Program-made: the position numbers and the translations under genes
Origin: Arsenophonus sp052174135
GTDB taxonomy: Bacteria > Pseudomonadota > Gammaproteobacteria > Enterobacterales > Enterobacteriaceae
Direction: 5' to 3'
Length of the DNA: 64,000 bases
Assembly: GCA_052174135.1 (NCBI GenBank)
Contig: JBQMRZ010000027.1
Location: 496,001 to 560,000 of the forward strand
The notes under the pieces: model-generated
Databases searched by the model: none
What the model was told of the DNA's origin: nothing
Seen by the model: only the letters and a program-made list of their open reading frames with translations
Part shown: positions 41,900 to 53,270 of the stretch, piece after piece
Position numbering within the stretch: position 1 is the stretch's first letter
Layout: every line of letters starts with the position of its first letter

Positions 41900-44480
41900 A
41901 CTATTAAAATAAATAAATACCATTGTTTTTCATCAATTTATATAAAAATAATACCTAATTCTTTTTAACATAGATTCTCATTGAACTATTTACATAGAGA
42001 TAAATTAGATCAATAAAGAATGACTTTATTTTTGTTTTCTATTTTTTTATTTTTTGATAAAATTGTGAAAAATTGAAATTTATCAAATTTGATAACATAA
42101 AGATAATAAGTAAAATAGCTTATATCCATAGAAAATTTTTTGATTTCTTTCATAATTTGAATAAATTTCCACTTAATTTTCTTTATTTAAAATATAATTA
42201 TTAAAATAATTATTTTTTCTTATATTTTAAAAAAAAAATCTACAACCTCCTTCTTTACTGGCATGACTATTAATAACTAATACTAAATAATGAGCATTTT
42301 TGATATTTTATTTTATTGACAAATAATTTAATTTATTATTAAATATTTTATACTAAAATTTAACTTAATTTTTAAAAATTTATACTAAAAATAAACACTT
42401 AAAAAATTTACTAAGTTTAAATTATAATATTGTAATACATTAAAACACTTAAAGTCATTAGAATTGTTTTGTAAGCATATTTAAAAAATGCACTCTAAAA
42501 CCAATCGTTGAATATATGGAATAATTAATCCATTTAATTATTGACTATAATAAAAACTTCAATAAAATTTGATAGGAAGGTATCTTTATTTATTTTATAT
42601 GAAATTATTTTAATGATTTTAATATAAAATTCTTACAAAAAATGATGTTTTTCATCTTATTAAGAATAATTTTAGTACAATAAATCAATATCGTTAACTA
42701 AGAGATTATGCTGAATGATAAAACTCAATATATCTATATTATAAATAAATTTAAGTAAATAATTTAATTAGAAATCATTACTATCATAACATGACTATGT
42801 ATTAATATTTTTTTGCTAAATAATGAATTTTAAAAAAAATATATGGTTTTTATGTATAAAAAATAATTAAATAAAAACTCATTATTATATTTTTAAAAAT
42901 TAATATGATTTACAATTCTTATAGTATTGAGATCTAAAAAACATAAATACATATGAGACAATTCTATTAATAAATTATTATAATAATTTCATTTAAGTAT
43001 TTTTCTGAAAATAGTTATATTTTAAAAATTAATTGATATTGAATAAAAAAAATTTTTTATATCAATATTATATAGATAATGACCATTTTATTTTATGTAA
43101 GCGATAGGAATATAAATAAAAAAAGTAAGATATTTTTCAGATAGATTTTATGTTTTTTTTAATTAAATAAAACTGATTTTGCTTGATAATATTTCAAGAT
43201 CTGCGTAAAATTTACGTGTTAATATGATAATATCTTTTAAGTTCACATTAATTCATAAATTTTTTGTAAGAAAAAATAAATAGAAAATTATAATAACTAG
43301 AGATTATAGTATTAAATAATTCATTATACGCATTTCGAATTTTATTTTATTTTCTACTAATTTTGTTTATTAAGTATATTTATTTTTGCATTTTATTTTT
43401 ATAAATTACCAATCTGTGATAATATATTTTTTGTCAATTACTATTAATTTCGAAGATATCATTTTAATTAGGTGATTTTTTATAAATTTTAAAATAAAAA
43501 TAGCGACTAATTAAATAAGGACGCTTAAAGTCATTATTTACATTTAAATAATTCGTAACATATTTTAACATTAAACGATAAACTTCTAGAGCATAAAAAT
43601 CTCTTATATGTAAATATTTTTTAAATTCTGTTGTTAAAAATAAGCAATATTCAAAAGAATAAGTTTTTAGAAAAATACTTTTCAATATTGTTTTATAAGG
43701 AGAGTTAATATTTTATATGACTAACATAAGTTGATGTCAAAATATTACTTGGCCAATAATTAATGTAAACAACCTAAAATTAATAATTAATTTTAGGTTA
43801 ATATGTCATTAGTATACAATAGTAAAATATATTTATCATAATTAATTTATTTTTTTGTTGACATAAAATTCATGGTAATATTTTTTTTAGTTATATAATG
43901 ATCGTACAATAAAGCTGATTTTAATAATAATATATGTCAAGTTATTTAAGTAATCTTCGTCACTTAAAATACCACTCTTATTGAAATAAAAAAACAATTT
44001 TTTTATAAATTAAAAATAAGATCTATTTTAATTAAGAAAGTCTACTATTCAATTAATTTATATTTTTTATAAACGCTATCTTTTTACACAGTTTAACCGT
44101 GATTAGTGATATAGTTAAATGTTCAAATCATAAATATTATTTTTAACATTTAATAATAAACTTTTTATGAAATAAATACCTATAATAGGTAGTTCATTAT
44201 TGTTTTATTATAAAAACTTTACAAAAAATGTGTTTTAAATTGTTTTAACTGATTAGTTTTACATAGATTAGCACAAAAACAAATACCAATAAATAAATTA
44301 CATTCAATGTAATAAAGTAACATAGAATGATAATAATTTAATAAAACTATTAGCAACCCACTATATGTATTTAAATGATTTAATCAGAGGTATAATATTT
44401 ATTATATTAATATTAATTAATTGATTTTATTAAATATTTATTTAAATTTCTCAATACAACGATACAAGAATATTATTTAA
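41900..44480 (-). pseudogene. cyaA: Ghost of adenylate cyclase CyaA
   Basis: Divergent from hemC, as in E. coli, in a gap of about the right size (2.5 kb). The best block, 43464-43712, reads INSPYKTILKS, LKTYSFEY and then YFYFKIYKKS. It matches IDSPYKAVLKT, LEAYSWEY and CFYLKVCEKL of E. coli CyaA from residue about 255 on; KYVTNYLN inside it matches ERVTEYLT. Just upstream the frame breaks in an A-run. A second trace, GIC then F/C-rich sequence at 44279-44287, lies 584 bases away where E. coli needs 591 from Gly60. The catalytic region around residue 110 and the C-terminal half are not readable. cAMP synthesis by this route is lost. Confidence 0.8.
43771..43799. repeat. 29-bp hairpin inside the cyaA ghost
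   Basis: Perfect 14-base arms (AACCTAAAATTAAT) around a single base. The spacing of flanking cyaA traces is normal, so this is not an insertion. Confidence 0.45.
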
Positions 44481-45015
44481 TATAACCATTAAACATAATA
44501 TTAATTTAATTATTAATTAATTTAAATTTATAATATGTAACAATAATAAGTTTTTAATTATCACTAGAATTGCGATTAACTTGATTTTTTAAACAAAATT
44601 ATAAAGTTTTTATATCTATATTAATTTTAATTTTAACTTAAAAAATTTCTCTTCTTTTACATAAAAATTATCTTTACCTATAATAATTTTTATAAAAAAT
44701 TTTCATTATATAAAATTAAATAATTAATTATTTTTTATAAATTTATATAATCACATTTAATGAAAATATTCTTATAGACATAAGATTAATTAAAATATGT
44801 ACCTTTCTTTACTTTATATTTAATAATAAAAATCACTTTTTTAATTATTTTCAGCTAATTTGGTCTCTATAATCTTATGCCGTTTTTATATATTAGTTAT
44901 ATTTATTAATGAACTATGATTAACTATAATTAAAGTAACCTATAAAAACATTAAAATTAATAACTATATTTTTTATAATTTACTCATAATATAATTATTA
45001 AAAAAAGATAAAAAT
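44481..45015. other. Upstream region of hemC
   Basis: AT-rich, expected to hold the hemC promoter. I cannot single out one promoter because TATAAT-like strings are everywhere. No CRP site (TGTGA-N6-TCACA) was seen, consistent with the loss of cyaA. Confidence 0.4.
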
Positions 45016-45984
45016 ATGTCAATAAAAACACTACGTATCACAACAAGAAAAAGTTTATTAGCAATGCATCAAGCGATTTTTGTAAAAACAGAATTAAAAA
45101 AATATCATCCAAAATTAATGATCGAGCTTATACCTATAAGCACTCAAGGTGATATTTTAATTGATACTCCACTATTTGAAATTGGTGGAAAAGGTCTTTT
45201 TGTTAAAGAATTAGAAAATGCACTACTAGAAAATCAAGCTGATATCGCTGTTCATTCTATAAAAGATCTCCCTGCTACCTTTCCTAAAAATTTAGGATTA
45301 ATGGCTATTTGCCAGCGAGGAGATCCTCATGATGCTTTTATATCTAATCAATATAATTCTCTTGATGCACTTCCAGCTGGAAGTGTCATAGGAACATCAA
45401 GTTTACGTCGTCAATGTCAACTACGATATACCTATCCGCATTTAATTATTCAAAATTTACGAGGCAATGTCGGGACGCGACTCAATAAATTGGATAATGG
45501 TGAGTACAATGGTATTATTCTTGCTGTCGCTGGTTTAAAACGTCTTAATTTAAATGAACGCACATATATGCCGTTGCCACCAGAACAGTTATTACCTGCA
45601 GTTGGACAAGGTGCTATTGGCATTGAATGTCGTCTTGATGACTATAGCATACAAAATTTTCTAGCGCCATTACATCATCATGATACTGCTATTTGTATTC
45701 AAGCAGAACGTACTGTTAATAATCGATTACAAGGTAATTGTCAAGTCCCAATGGGTGGATATGCTATTTGGAAAAATAAAAAAATTTGGTTAAGGGCTTT
45801 GGTTGGTTCGCCTGATGGTAGTCAAATTATTCGTGGAGAAACATATTTTCAACCTGAAAATACAAGAAAAGCTAGTATTGATCTTGCGGAAAAATTACTT
45901 AATAACGGTGCTAAACAAATTCTTAACAAAATTTCTACAGGAGTATTTTTTAATGAGTATATTGGTCACAAGACCAAATCCTAA
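45016..45984 (+). CDS. hemC: Hydroxymethylbilane synthase (porphobilinogen deaminase)
   Basis: Polymerises four porphobilinogens into hydroxymethylbilane for haem synthesis. It has 322 residues against 313 in E. coli. The catalytic aspartate of HSIKDLP is at residue 84. The cysteine that carries the dipyrromethane cofactor is in RLQGNCQVPMGGYA, at about 242. GTSSLRRQCQL and NLRGNVGTRL are intact. The C-terminus runs 32 bases into hemD, a longer overlap than in E. coli. hemC and hemD are co-transcribed; hemX and hemY are not recognisable downstream. Confidence 0.96.
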   Translation: MSIKTLRITTRKSLLAMHQAIFVKTELKKYHPKLMIELIPISTQGDILIDTPLFEIGGKGLFVKELENALLENQADIAVHSIKDLPATFPKNLGLMAICQRGDPHDAFISNQYNSLDALPAGSVIGTSSLRRQCQLRYTYPHLIIQNLRGNVGTRLNKLDNGEYNGIILAVAGLKRLNLNERTYMPLPPEQLLPAVGQGAIGIECRLDDYSIQNFLAPLHHHDTAICIQAERTVNNRLQGNCQVPMGGYAIWKNKKIWLRALVGSPDGSQIIRGETYFQPENTRKASIDLAEKLLNNGAKQILNKISTGVFFNEYIGHKTKS

Positions 45985-46690
45985 CGGAAAAAAACTAGTT
46001 AAACATATTAGATTATTAGGAAAAATAGCTTTTCATGCTCCATTGATTACAGTTAAACCTGGTAATGAATTACCTCTTTTACCAAGTAAATTAGCAAGAT
46101 TAACTAATGGTGATTATGTTTTTTTCTTATCACCAAATGCGGTATCATATGCTAATTCAGCTCTTTATTTAACGAAACAAAAATGGCCTAATATTTTATT
46201 CTATTACGGCATAGGGCATTCAACAGGATTAATTTTTCATCAATTAACTAATTTGCCTATTCGATTATCTCAAAAAGGTGAAACTAGTGAAACATTACTT
46301 GAATTACCTGATTTACAATCACTTTTAGGGAAAAAATCTTTGTTATTAAGAGGTAATGGTGGGCGTGAATTACTTTTTAAAACATTGAAATCACGTGGAA
46401 GCCATATTGATTATTGTGAGTGTTATCAACGTCAACCAATAAAATATAATCCGCAAACTTTTCAATTGCAATGGCAACAAAAAAATATTAAAACAATTAT
46501 TGTTACTAGTGGTGAAATGTTGTATCTATTATTTAATTTGATTACCGATGAAGTAAAACCTTGGTTGCTTTCTCGACATTTAATTATTGTTAGTGAACGC
46601 TTAGCTACTACTGCTTACCGATTAGGGTGGCAATCAATACAAATAGCTAAAAGCGCTAATAATGATGCTTTAATTCAAGCTTTATTATAA
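45953..46690 (+). CDS. hemD: Uroporphyrinogen-III synthase
   Basis: Closes and inverts ring D of hydroxymethylbilane to give uroporphyrinogen III. I start it at MSILVTRPNPNGKKLV, the family N-terminus, with AGGAG 8 bases upstream and inside hemC; the open frame further upstream is hemC in another phase. The product has 245 residues against 246 in E. coli. The conserved LRGNGGRELL, the CECYQR motif, VVTSGEML-like IVTSGEML and ISERLA-like VSERLA are present. This family is variable in general, so the close match supports an enterobacterial origin. Confidence 0.95.
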   Translation: MSILVTRPNPNGKKLVKHIRLLGKIAFHAPLITVKPGNELPLLPSKLARLTNGDYVFFLSPNAVSYANSALYLTKQKWPNILFYYGIGHSTGLIFHQLTNLPIRLSQKGETSETLLELPDLQSLLGKKSLLLRGNGGRELLFKTLKSRGSHIDYCECYQRQPIKYNPQTFQLQWQQKNIKTIIVTSGEMLYLLFNLITDEVKPWLLSRHLIIVSERLATTAYRLGWQSIQIAKSANNDALIQALL

Positions 46691-46809
46691 TTAATATATT
46701 ATATTAATTATAATAAAGTAAAATGAATATCATAAAATAAAAGAAAATACATTAAAGATTTTAAATAACAATAAAATTTATATAACTATAATAAATATCT
46801 GTATTTATT

Positions 46810-46837
46810 AATCACACTTATTATAATAAGTGTGATT
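46810..46837 (+). terminator. Likely hemCD terminator, 28-bp perfect palindrome
   Basis: AATCACACTTATTA followed directly by its complement, 120 bases after hemD. It has more G and C than its surroundings, but only a short T tract follows. Confidence 0.55.
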
Positions 46838-47563
46838 TTGATCATATCAATCTTAAAATATTAATAAGTAATAAATGAAACTAACAAATTATAATAACAA
46901 ATAAATATATATCTCTACATTAAATAAAAAAATAAAAAATTTATAAATTAAATTCTTAAATAATTTTATAAAATAATTATATGCTACTTTAACTAAAAAA
47001 AGAATTAGATTAATATATATTAAAGCATAATGTGTATCAATAAATTGAAACTCTTTAAGTTTTTTTTAGGATAATATATTAATATTTATGATTTTACTTA
47101 AATTTATGATAAATTAGATATACAAAATAAAGATAAAAATAAAGAATCAAAAAAATTTTTTCTATAATTTACTTCTCATTGAATTATAAAAAACAATAAT
47201 TATCTTCTTCTTTTTCTTTATTATTTTGATTTTTTTTTTTAACTTTCAAAAGATTTTTTATCTTTATTAATTAATTTAATGTATTTCATATAAATTCATC
47301 TAAATTAAATAAGTTTTTTTTTCAAAAATTGATAAAATAAAATATATAACAAAATATAATAGTTATAAAAATAAAATAATGTTTATTGATAAATTATATT
47401 TCTATTTAATGTTATATTAAAAATTATGAAAAGTATTCTTAACCTAAGAATAACATATGTAATAAAGTACATTAAACTTATTGCATAACATATAATATTT
47501 ATATAATCTAATATAATTAAATTATTATAAAAAGTTATCAAAAACTTTAATTTTAGATGACAC

Positions 47564-47615
47564 AATATACATAAAATATCATTTTTTAATTAAAAAATGA
47601 TATTTTATGTATATT
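47564..47615. repeat. 52-bp perfect palindrome
   Basis: Two perfect 26-base arms with no spacer, between the ends of the converging hemCD and tRNA units. The arm starts AATATACATAAAATATC. It is the longest spacer-free palindrome in the window and could end transcription from both sides. Confidence 0.75.
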
Positions 47616-48247
47616 ATTGAATAAATATTAGTTAATTAGATATCAATTAGTTTCTAGTAGAAAATTTTATTCATTTTAACTCTTAAAATTTATAAGATAT
47701 ATCATTAAATTATCTGTCATTAAAGTGATTATAGAAATATATATATTTTCTTTCTTTCATAAAAATAAAAATTTCTGAATTAATATGTTAATTATTAATA
47801 TTTTTATTTAAACAGCAGTATAAATTTTACTTAAATATAAAAATATTTTTAAATATAATTAGTCCATTTAGACATAAAAGGATTAGCAATAAGCATTGTA
47901 AAACAGTAACTTATGAATAAGTTTATATATGCTTATTTATATAGTTTAATGTAATGATATAAGAAAGATTCTAAAATAAATTGCAGATTTCTTTTAAAAT
48001 CTTTTTTGATAAAAATGAAAAAATAATTGAATCTATAATTTATTAATTCTAAGTTAATTTATTTTAATTTTTTTTACTAAATACTCTATATTAATAATAT
48101 TTCATATAATTTTATAAATTTATTTTTATACGATTTTAAATATTAAGCTTATAAGAAACAATGCCCTAAAGAGATATTAATGCATATAAAATTATAATGT
48201 ATATTATCTATTAATTCAATATTAATATAAACCAAATAAAATAACTA

Positions 48248-48324
48248 TGGGGTGACTAATGGGATTCGAACCCACGACAACCGGAATCACAATCCGGAGC
48301 TCTACCAACTGAGCTATAGCCACC
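48248..48324 (-). tRNA. hisR: tRNA-His (GTG anticodon)
   Basis: Reading the minus strand, GGTGGCTATAGCTCAG begins the molecule, with the extra 5' G typical of tRNA-His. The anticodon loop ATTGTGATT contains GTG. The T-arm is GGGTTCGAATCCC, and the acceptor 3' strand ends CACC followed by an encoded CCA. One G-U pair replaces a G-C in the acceptor stem compared with E. coli. It follows the arginine tRNA, as in the E. coli argX-hisR-leuT-proM operon. Confidence 0.97.
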
Positions 48325-48400
48325 ATATTTTTTTAAAAATTTAAATTACTTGTAAAAATAATATTAATTTACTTGAGATAACAATACATATAATAAACAA

Positions 48401-48474
48401 TACGCCCGACAGGATTCGAACCTGGGACTTCTACCTCCGGAAGGTAGCGCTCTATCCAACTGAGCTACGGGCGC
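48401..48474 (-). tRNA. argX: tRNA-Arg (CCG anticodon)
   Basis: The minus strand starts GCGCCCGTAGCTCAGTTGG. The anticodon stem-loop CTACCTTCCGGAGGTAG has anticodon CCG, and the T-arm has GGTTCGAATCC. The 3' acceptor strand ends CGGGCGT, giving a terminal G-U pair, and then A; the next bases are TTG, so CCA is not encoded and must be added by the CCA-adding enzyme. It is the first tRNA of the pair, 76 bases before tRNA-His. Confidence 0.96.
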
Positions 48475-50079
48475 TTAACTTAATTTTATATAAGAGGACA
48501 ATATAGTTTTAATTATATACTCTTTAATTTTTTAAATAAAAAGTTATTTTCTTATATTTTATTCGCTTCAATTATAAAATTGATCTTTTAAATAATTAAT
48601 AATAAATTCATATTCGAAAATTTATTACTATTTTAATAAATAGATAAAATAAAAAAATAAATAATTTACATCAAAAAATGATATTGATTTGGAAGTATTT
48701 TTAGATTTTTTTTGTTAAAAATATATAAAAGTAATAAAATAAATTATTATTATCACTGGTAATATATATTCATACTATCTATAGATATAAATAAAAATAA
48801 CTTGTTATTATATATACTTATATAAGTAAGTCATATGGACTTACTACTTTTAATAAAAACTTTTACAGCAAATAATTTCATGATAAAATATAAAATACAT
48901 TCATTATTATATGTACTATTATTATAATCTAACAATAATGTTTTATAATGAATAAAAATCAATCAATATTATTATTTATGCAATACTTTTTAACAAAAAT
49001 TTATAAAAATAAATTATAATTCATTACTTAATATTTATAAATTTTATATTGCAATATTAAAATAATACTAATATAAAAAATAAAACCTATCAATAAATCT
49101 TATTAATTATTTTAATATAAATTTTTAAAAAAATATTAATTAACTTGGTTTCTTATTAAGAAATTATGTTGTTAAAACAATTTAAACAAATTCTTATTAA
49201 TAATAAGAAAAAATATTTAATTAATTACTAAAATTCCATAAAATAATTACTTTAAAAATATCTTCAATACAATTGATAAATCTTTTTCTGATCAAAATAT
49301 ATAAATAATTATCATATTTTTTTACTAATGTGAAAATATAATTCATTATATAAGCATAATATAGTCAAGTTAACTAATATATAAAAATTTAATTTTTTAA
49401 CAAACGAAAAATTATTATGCGCCATCATGCAATTAAATAAACTAGATTTAGTATAGATATAAGTTATAATAATCTCTAGCACTACTCAAATAACATTTAT
49501 TAATATAATGTAACATACTAAAAATTTTTCTTCATTAAAAATTCTTTTTATTCTTTAAAAAAAATCTTTCATTTTTTTGACAAAATATTAAATATTTACA
49601 ATTAAATAAAAAAATTAGAATTTTAATATATTTTAAAAAAAATAATATCAACCAAATTAAATATTTCTTACAAAACAAATATTTAATTAATATTTTAATT
49701 TAATAAAAATACTAGCTATTTTAGTGTGCTAAATAACTAATAAATAAATTAACATAAATTATTTTATCTAATTTAATTAATTATATATATCTCATTTTAA
49801 TACTATGATATAAATTTTATTTAACTTCTCGATAATAATTTTGTAATTTTAATAATAATTATTATATTGTTAAGTAATCATATTCAAATAAAAAATAATA
49901 CTACTTGTATTTAAAATATATTAAAAGTTTTTATAAAAACATTAAATAGTGTTAATTCCTTAACTATAATAAACAATTATCCGATAAAACCTATTTTAGG
50001 ATTACAGAAAAAAAGAATTAAAATCTACTATATTATTTACATAAATTATTAAAATAGAAGTATAATTTACCTATAAAAA
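48475..50079. other. 1.6-kb stretch where yifK would be expected
   Basis: E. coli carries the amino-acid permease gene yifK between wecG and argX. The gap has about that gene's length plus spacer, but I could not read any YifK block. It should also contain the promoter of the tRNA pair. Confidence 0.4.
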
Positions 50080-50819
50080 CTAAAGCTTTCCACTATTATA
50101 ATAGCATAGAAAATGCAATAATTTTATCTGTCTTTTTTTTATACGACAAGGCTGTGAAAGAAGTCTATATAACCACTCTAATCCTAATTGTTGCCATAGT
50201 TTAAGTGTGCGTTTTATTTTTCCAGTAAAAAACATCATAAGTGCCACCTATTCCAATATAAAGTGAATCTGGATAAATTTTCCGACAATCACGGATAAAA
50301 ATTTCTTGTCTTGGTAAACCCATTGCAACCGTAACAATCTTAACCACACTATTTTTAATCTGATTGAATAATATTTAATGCTGTTCAGAGATAAAATAAC
50401 CATCCTGGCTACCAACAACATTTACACGCCATTGAGTATAAAGCCTATTTTAGGCTGTTTAAGAATTTCTTTTTCCACTAATTAAAAATACAGGAGTTGA
50501 TTTTTAGCCAGCAATTTTCATTAATCCTTCCCATAAATCAGAACCAGCAATACGTGAAACCTTTGCTTCTCTTGATATTTACGAGAAATTGCTTTGACGA
50601 TGCTGTTCCCATCTGCATATAGATATTCTGCCTCAATTAACAGTTTTTAAAATCACTATTTTGTTCTGAAATTAATATTTTTTCTGCATTAATAGCCACT
50701 AATATTCCACTCTTAATTTGTTGATTTGAAAATAAATAATTAAGTAAATGAATTATGTCATGAAAACCTAAGACAAGATGATCTCGAATATTATATTCCA
50801 TAATCACTTGTTGCTTCAT
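50080..50819 (-). pseudogene. wecG: UDP-ManNAcA transferase, broken
   Basis: Second glycosyltransferase of enterobacterial common antigen (ECA), adding ManNAcA to lipid I. The first 60 codons are open, with VAINAEKILI matching VAINAEKMLT of E. coli, and stop at a TAA after DFKNC. Later, in other frames, LGLEWLYRLLSQPCRIKK matches LGLEWLYRLLSQPSRIKR, and the end SGKL-stop matches TGNL-stop. The total of 740 bases is within one base of the E. coli gene, so damage is by small indels and point stops. It is the last gene of the broken cluster. Confidence 0.9.
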
Positions 50820-50842
50820 AGATTACTCCAATAAACTATTAT

Positions 50843-52187
50843 TTATGTTATTTTTTTTTTAGAATAACTATAACCGGTATATATTTGAATTAAACCTACT
50901 TTAATAAATAACCAATAAAGAAATTTCGCTATAAATAAACAAAATAAAAATACTAAAAAGTAAAAAACAACTCGCGATACAAAAGCGTCCATTCCATCAC
51001 GAATAAGAACGATGATATTAAAAATAGCACCAAAATAGAAACTTTGTTGAATAATAGTTTTATAGCGATTTTTTCTATCTTACTTTTTTCAAAAAACCAA
51101 TCAAACCATTTAATAATAAAACCAACACAAATCGCACCAATAGGAATAAAAATAAAACCTCCCATTACAACTAAAGAATCAATTAATGTAGGTGATATAG
51201 CTAAACAAGAATTATTATTAAGTACTTTCCAGGTAAAATAATTAACTGAATTAAGTATTTTATCTGGACGTTGAGGCCATAACCAAGTTGGAATAAAAAC
51301 ATAAAAATCACGTATAATAGGAGCTAATCCTTGAAATTCAATTTTGTTATAATTAGTTAACAATAGCGCTAAATTTTCCCAAGGAGAAAAGGTATCACGT
51401 GTTAAATAAAGAAAAGTATAAAAAAACGATGTATTACTAACATCTAGTTCATAGCATTTTAATGCTAAAAAAACATACCAACAATACCGATAACACCGGC
51501 ACCAATTAGCATCCATAAATTAATCCATCCGCGGTCAATACCAATAAACAGAAAAAGTGAAAAAGCAAGAATAATATTAGCGCGTGTTCCACCAACAATT
51601 AGATAAGTAAAAATTCCAAAATAATTGTAGTAAATAAAAAAAAATAACCAACGATATTTGGTTGGTTTTAAAAAATATAACATCAACATTGCAGGAATAA
51701 AAAAATAAAAAATGTTTTAATGCTACATTAGAGATTTCACTAGAAAAAATATGACTATAGGATTGCAAGCAAAAAAAATAAAAATCCATTTTATACGAAA
51801 AATACAACTACTGTCAGCATAGCAATAAACATCAATAAAAACAAGTTAATTTCGTTTCTATTCGATTTATTCTAAAAAATATCTGTTCAGATCGTTGAAC
51901 ATCACTACGCAATTTGATTTTATAAATAATATAATAAATAATATAAAAACTAATAGATAAGGGTAATTCACTTAATAATGCATTTAATGGCGCTACAACT
52001 AACGTTAAATTGAAAAATAAGTAATCCTGTTAATGGAAAGCCAGAATAAAATGTCAATAAATAAAGTAAAGAAAAAAATATTAAAATTAAAACGGATTCG
52101 TCGAAATTCACGATATGTTAATGTTAAAATTAGCATTAAATAGATAGAATAAATATTCGATAAACATCCAAATTGCATAAAAGTCAT
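50843..52187 (-). pseudogene. wzyE: ECA polymerase WzyE, broken
   Basis: Inner-membrane polymerase that would join ECA trisaccharides. The start MTFMQFGC and REFRRIRFNFN match the E. coli N-terminus. Long membrane blocks survive in at least four frames: IVGGTRANIILAF, YTFLYLTRDTFSPWENLALLL, GLAPIIRDFYVFIPTWLWP and GFIIKWFDWFF. At least three frameshifts break it, near 51990, 51600-51700 and 51490, with another near 51000. The size is close to E. coli's 450 codons. Its start overlaps the end of wecF. Confidence 0.9.
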
Positions 52188-53270
52188 TCCTGATACCTTA
52201 TCGAGGCTAATAAAGTTTTCCATCCTTTAATGAAGTTAGGATTTTAAAAAAAAAGATATTTGACTTTTATCAATTACTATCATTTTTTTGTTTAACGATA
52301 GTAATTTGTTGCTTATCTAATTGATTATGATGAAATAGAAAAGGTATTGATTCTTCAATAAGATCGTGCAAAAAATAATTTTTTCTACTAATAACAAAAT
52401 GGATTCCAAACTGAATTAATAAACATAGTGTACCTATACCTTGTCGTCGATTAAAAATAAAATAACCTAAATTACAATAACTTAGTAGAGTAAGATAATC
52501 ATTAAAAAGTATTTTTTTCTTAATAATTATTACTTCTCCCTTATGAAAATAATTTTTAGCTACATTGGTGATTTTTGTAATGTATGTTTGATTATTATCG
52601 GGGTATCCAATTGGAATAAAAATTTTAATGGGTTGATTTATAAATTATTTCTTGATTTCTAATAACGCTTCAATATGTCGGTTAGATCTATCACCTGAGT
52701 TACCAATTAAAATTGTTATTTGGTTCTGTTTTGTTAATTAATTTTTCATAAGCAGTTAAAGTTAGATTCATTTTTGTTGGAAAATAAAGCAAAGATGTTG
52801 GTATGGATAAATTTAAACAAGAAAAATAATTTAAATCACCTCGCGTAGCAGAAACATATCCAACCCGTTTAAATGCTAGGCGTCGAAAATAATAAAATAA
52901 TCTAAATTTTAATGTAGTTAGATCTTCAAGATCTGCCCAAAATATGCCATAAAAATTGTTTTTTATGAATAATTCCAACTAATAATGCGAACCAAATTAA
53001 TACATTAAACTGACCATGAAAAAAAAATTGACAATTTCTGTTTATTTTTGCTTTCATAATGATAACATTAGCGATTGCTTTTTTATTATCAAATTGATTA
53101 ATATATAAATGTGGATAATGTGATTTTAGAGTAATATCACGACTAACAACCATGAAGTGTCTTTTTTCTCTTGATGGTACTGATAAATATAAAACATCAT
53201 TAAAAAATGTTAATACTGTTTGATTATGATGTGGGATGTCAGATCCTAATATAAGAATTAAAATTTTCAT
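52184..53270 (-). pseudogene. wecF: Fuc4NAc transferase WecF, broken
   Basis: Would add the third sugar of the ECA repeat. The N-terminal 114 codons are open and well conserved (ILGSDIPHHNQTVLTFFND, FFFHGQFN). The frame then breaks in FWHI near 52935, and the next frame continues with FWADLEDL, RVGYVSATRGDL and LLYFPTKMN. Further stops follow near 52700, and the end GWKTLLA matches GWQRALA. Both ends overlap the neighbours by a few bases, as in an intact operon. Confidence 0.9.

Larger units (their letters stand above)
46691..48247. other. 1.6-kb stretch after hemD
   Basis: E. coli has hemX and hemY after hemD and leuT-proM after the histidine tRNA. None is recognisable; there are no further tRNA folds. 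Two perfect palindromes, at 46810-46837 and 47564-47615, lie between the converging hemD and tRNA units. Confidence 0.5.

Noticed and set aside
43464..43685. A 73-codon frame that could be called a new small protein.
   Set aside because: Aligns with CyaA residues about 263-345 and has only a TTG start in the middle of the homology, so it is a ghost fragment.
47383..47565. A 60-codon minus-strand frame rich in Ile, Leu and Tyr.
   Set aside because: Composition is what random AT-rich sequence gives, it ends in the 52-base palindrome, and it has no ribosome binding site or known motif.
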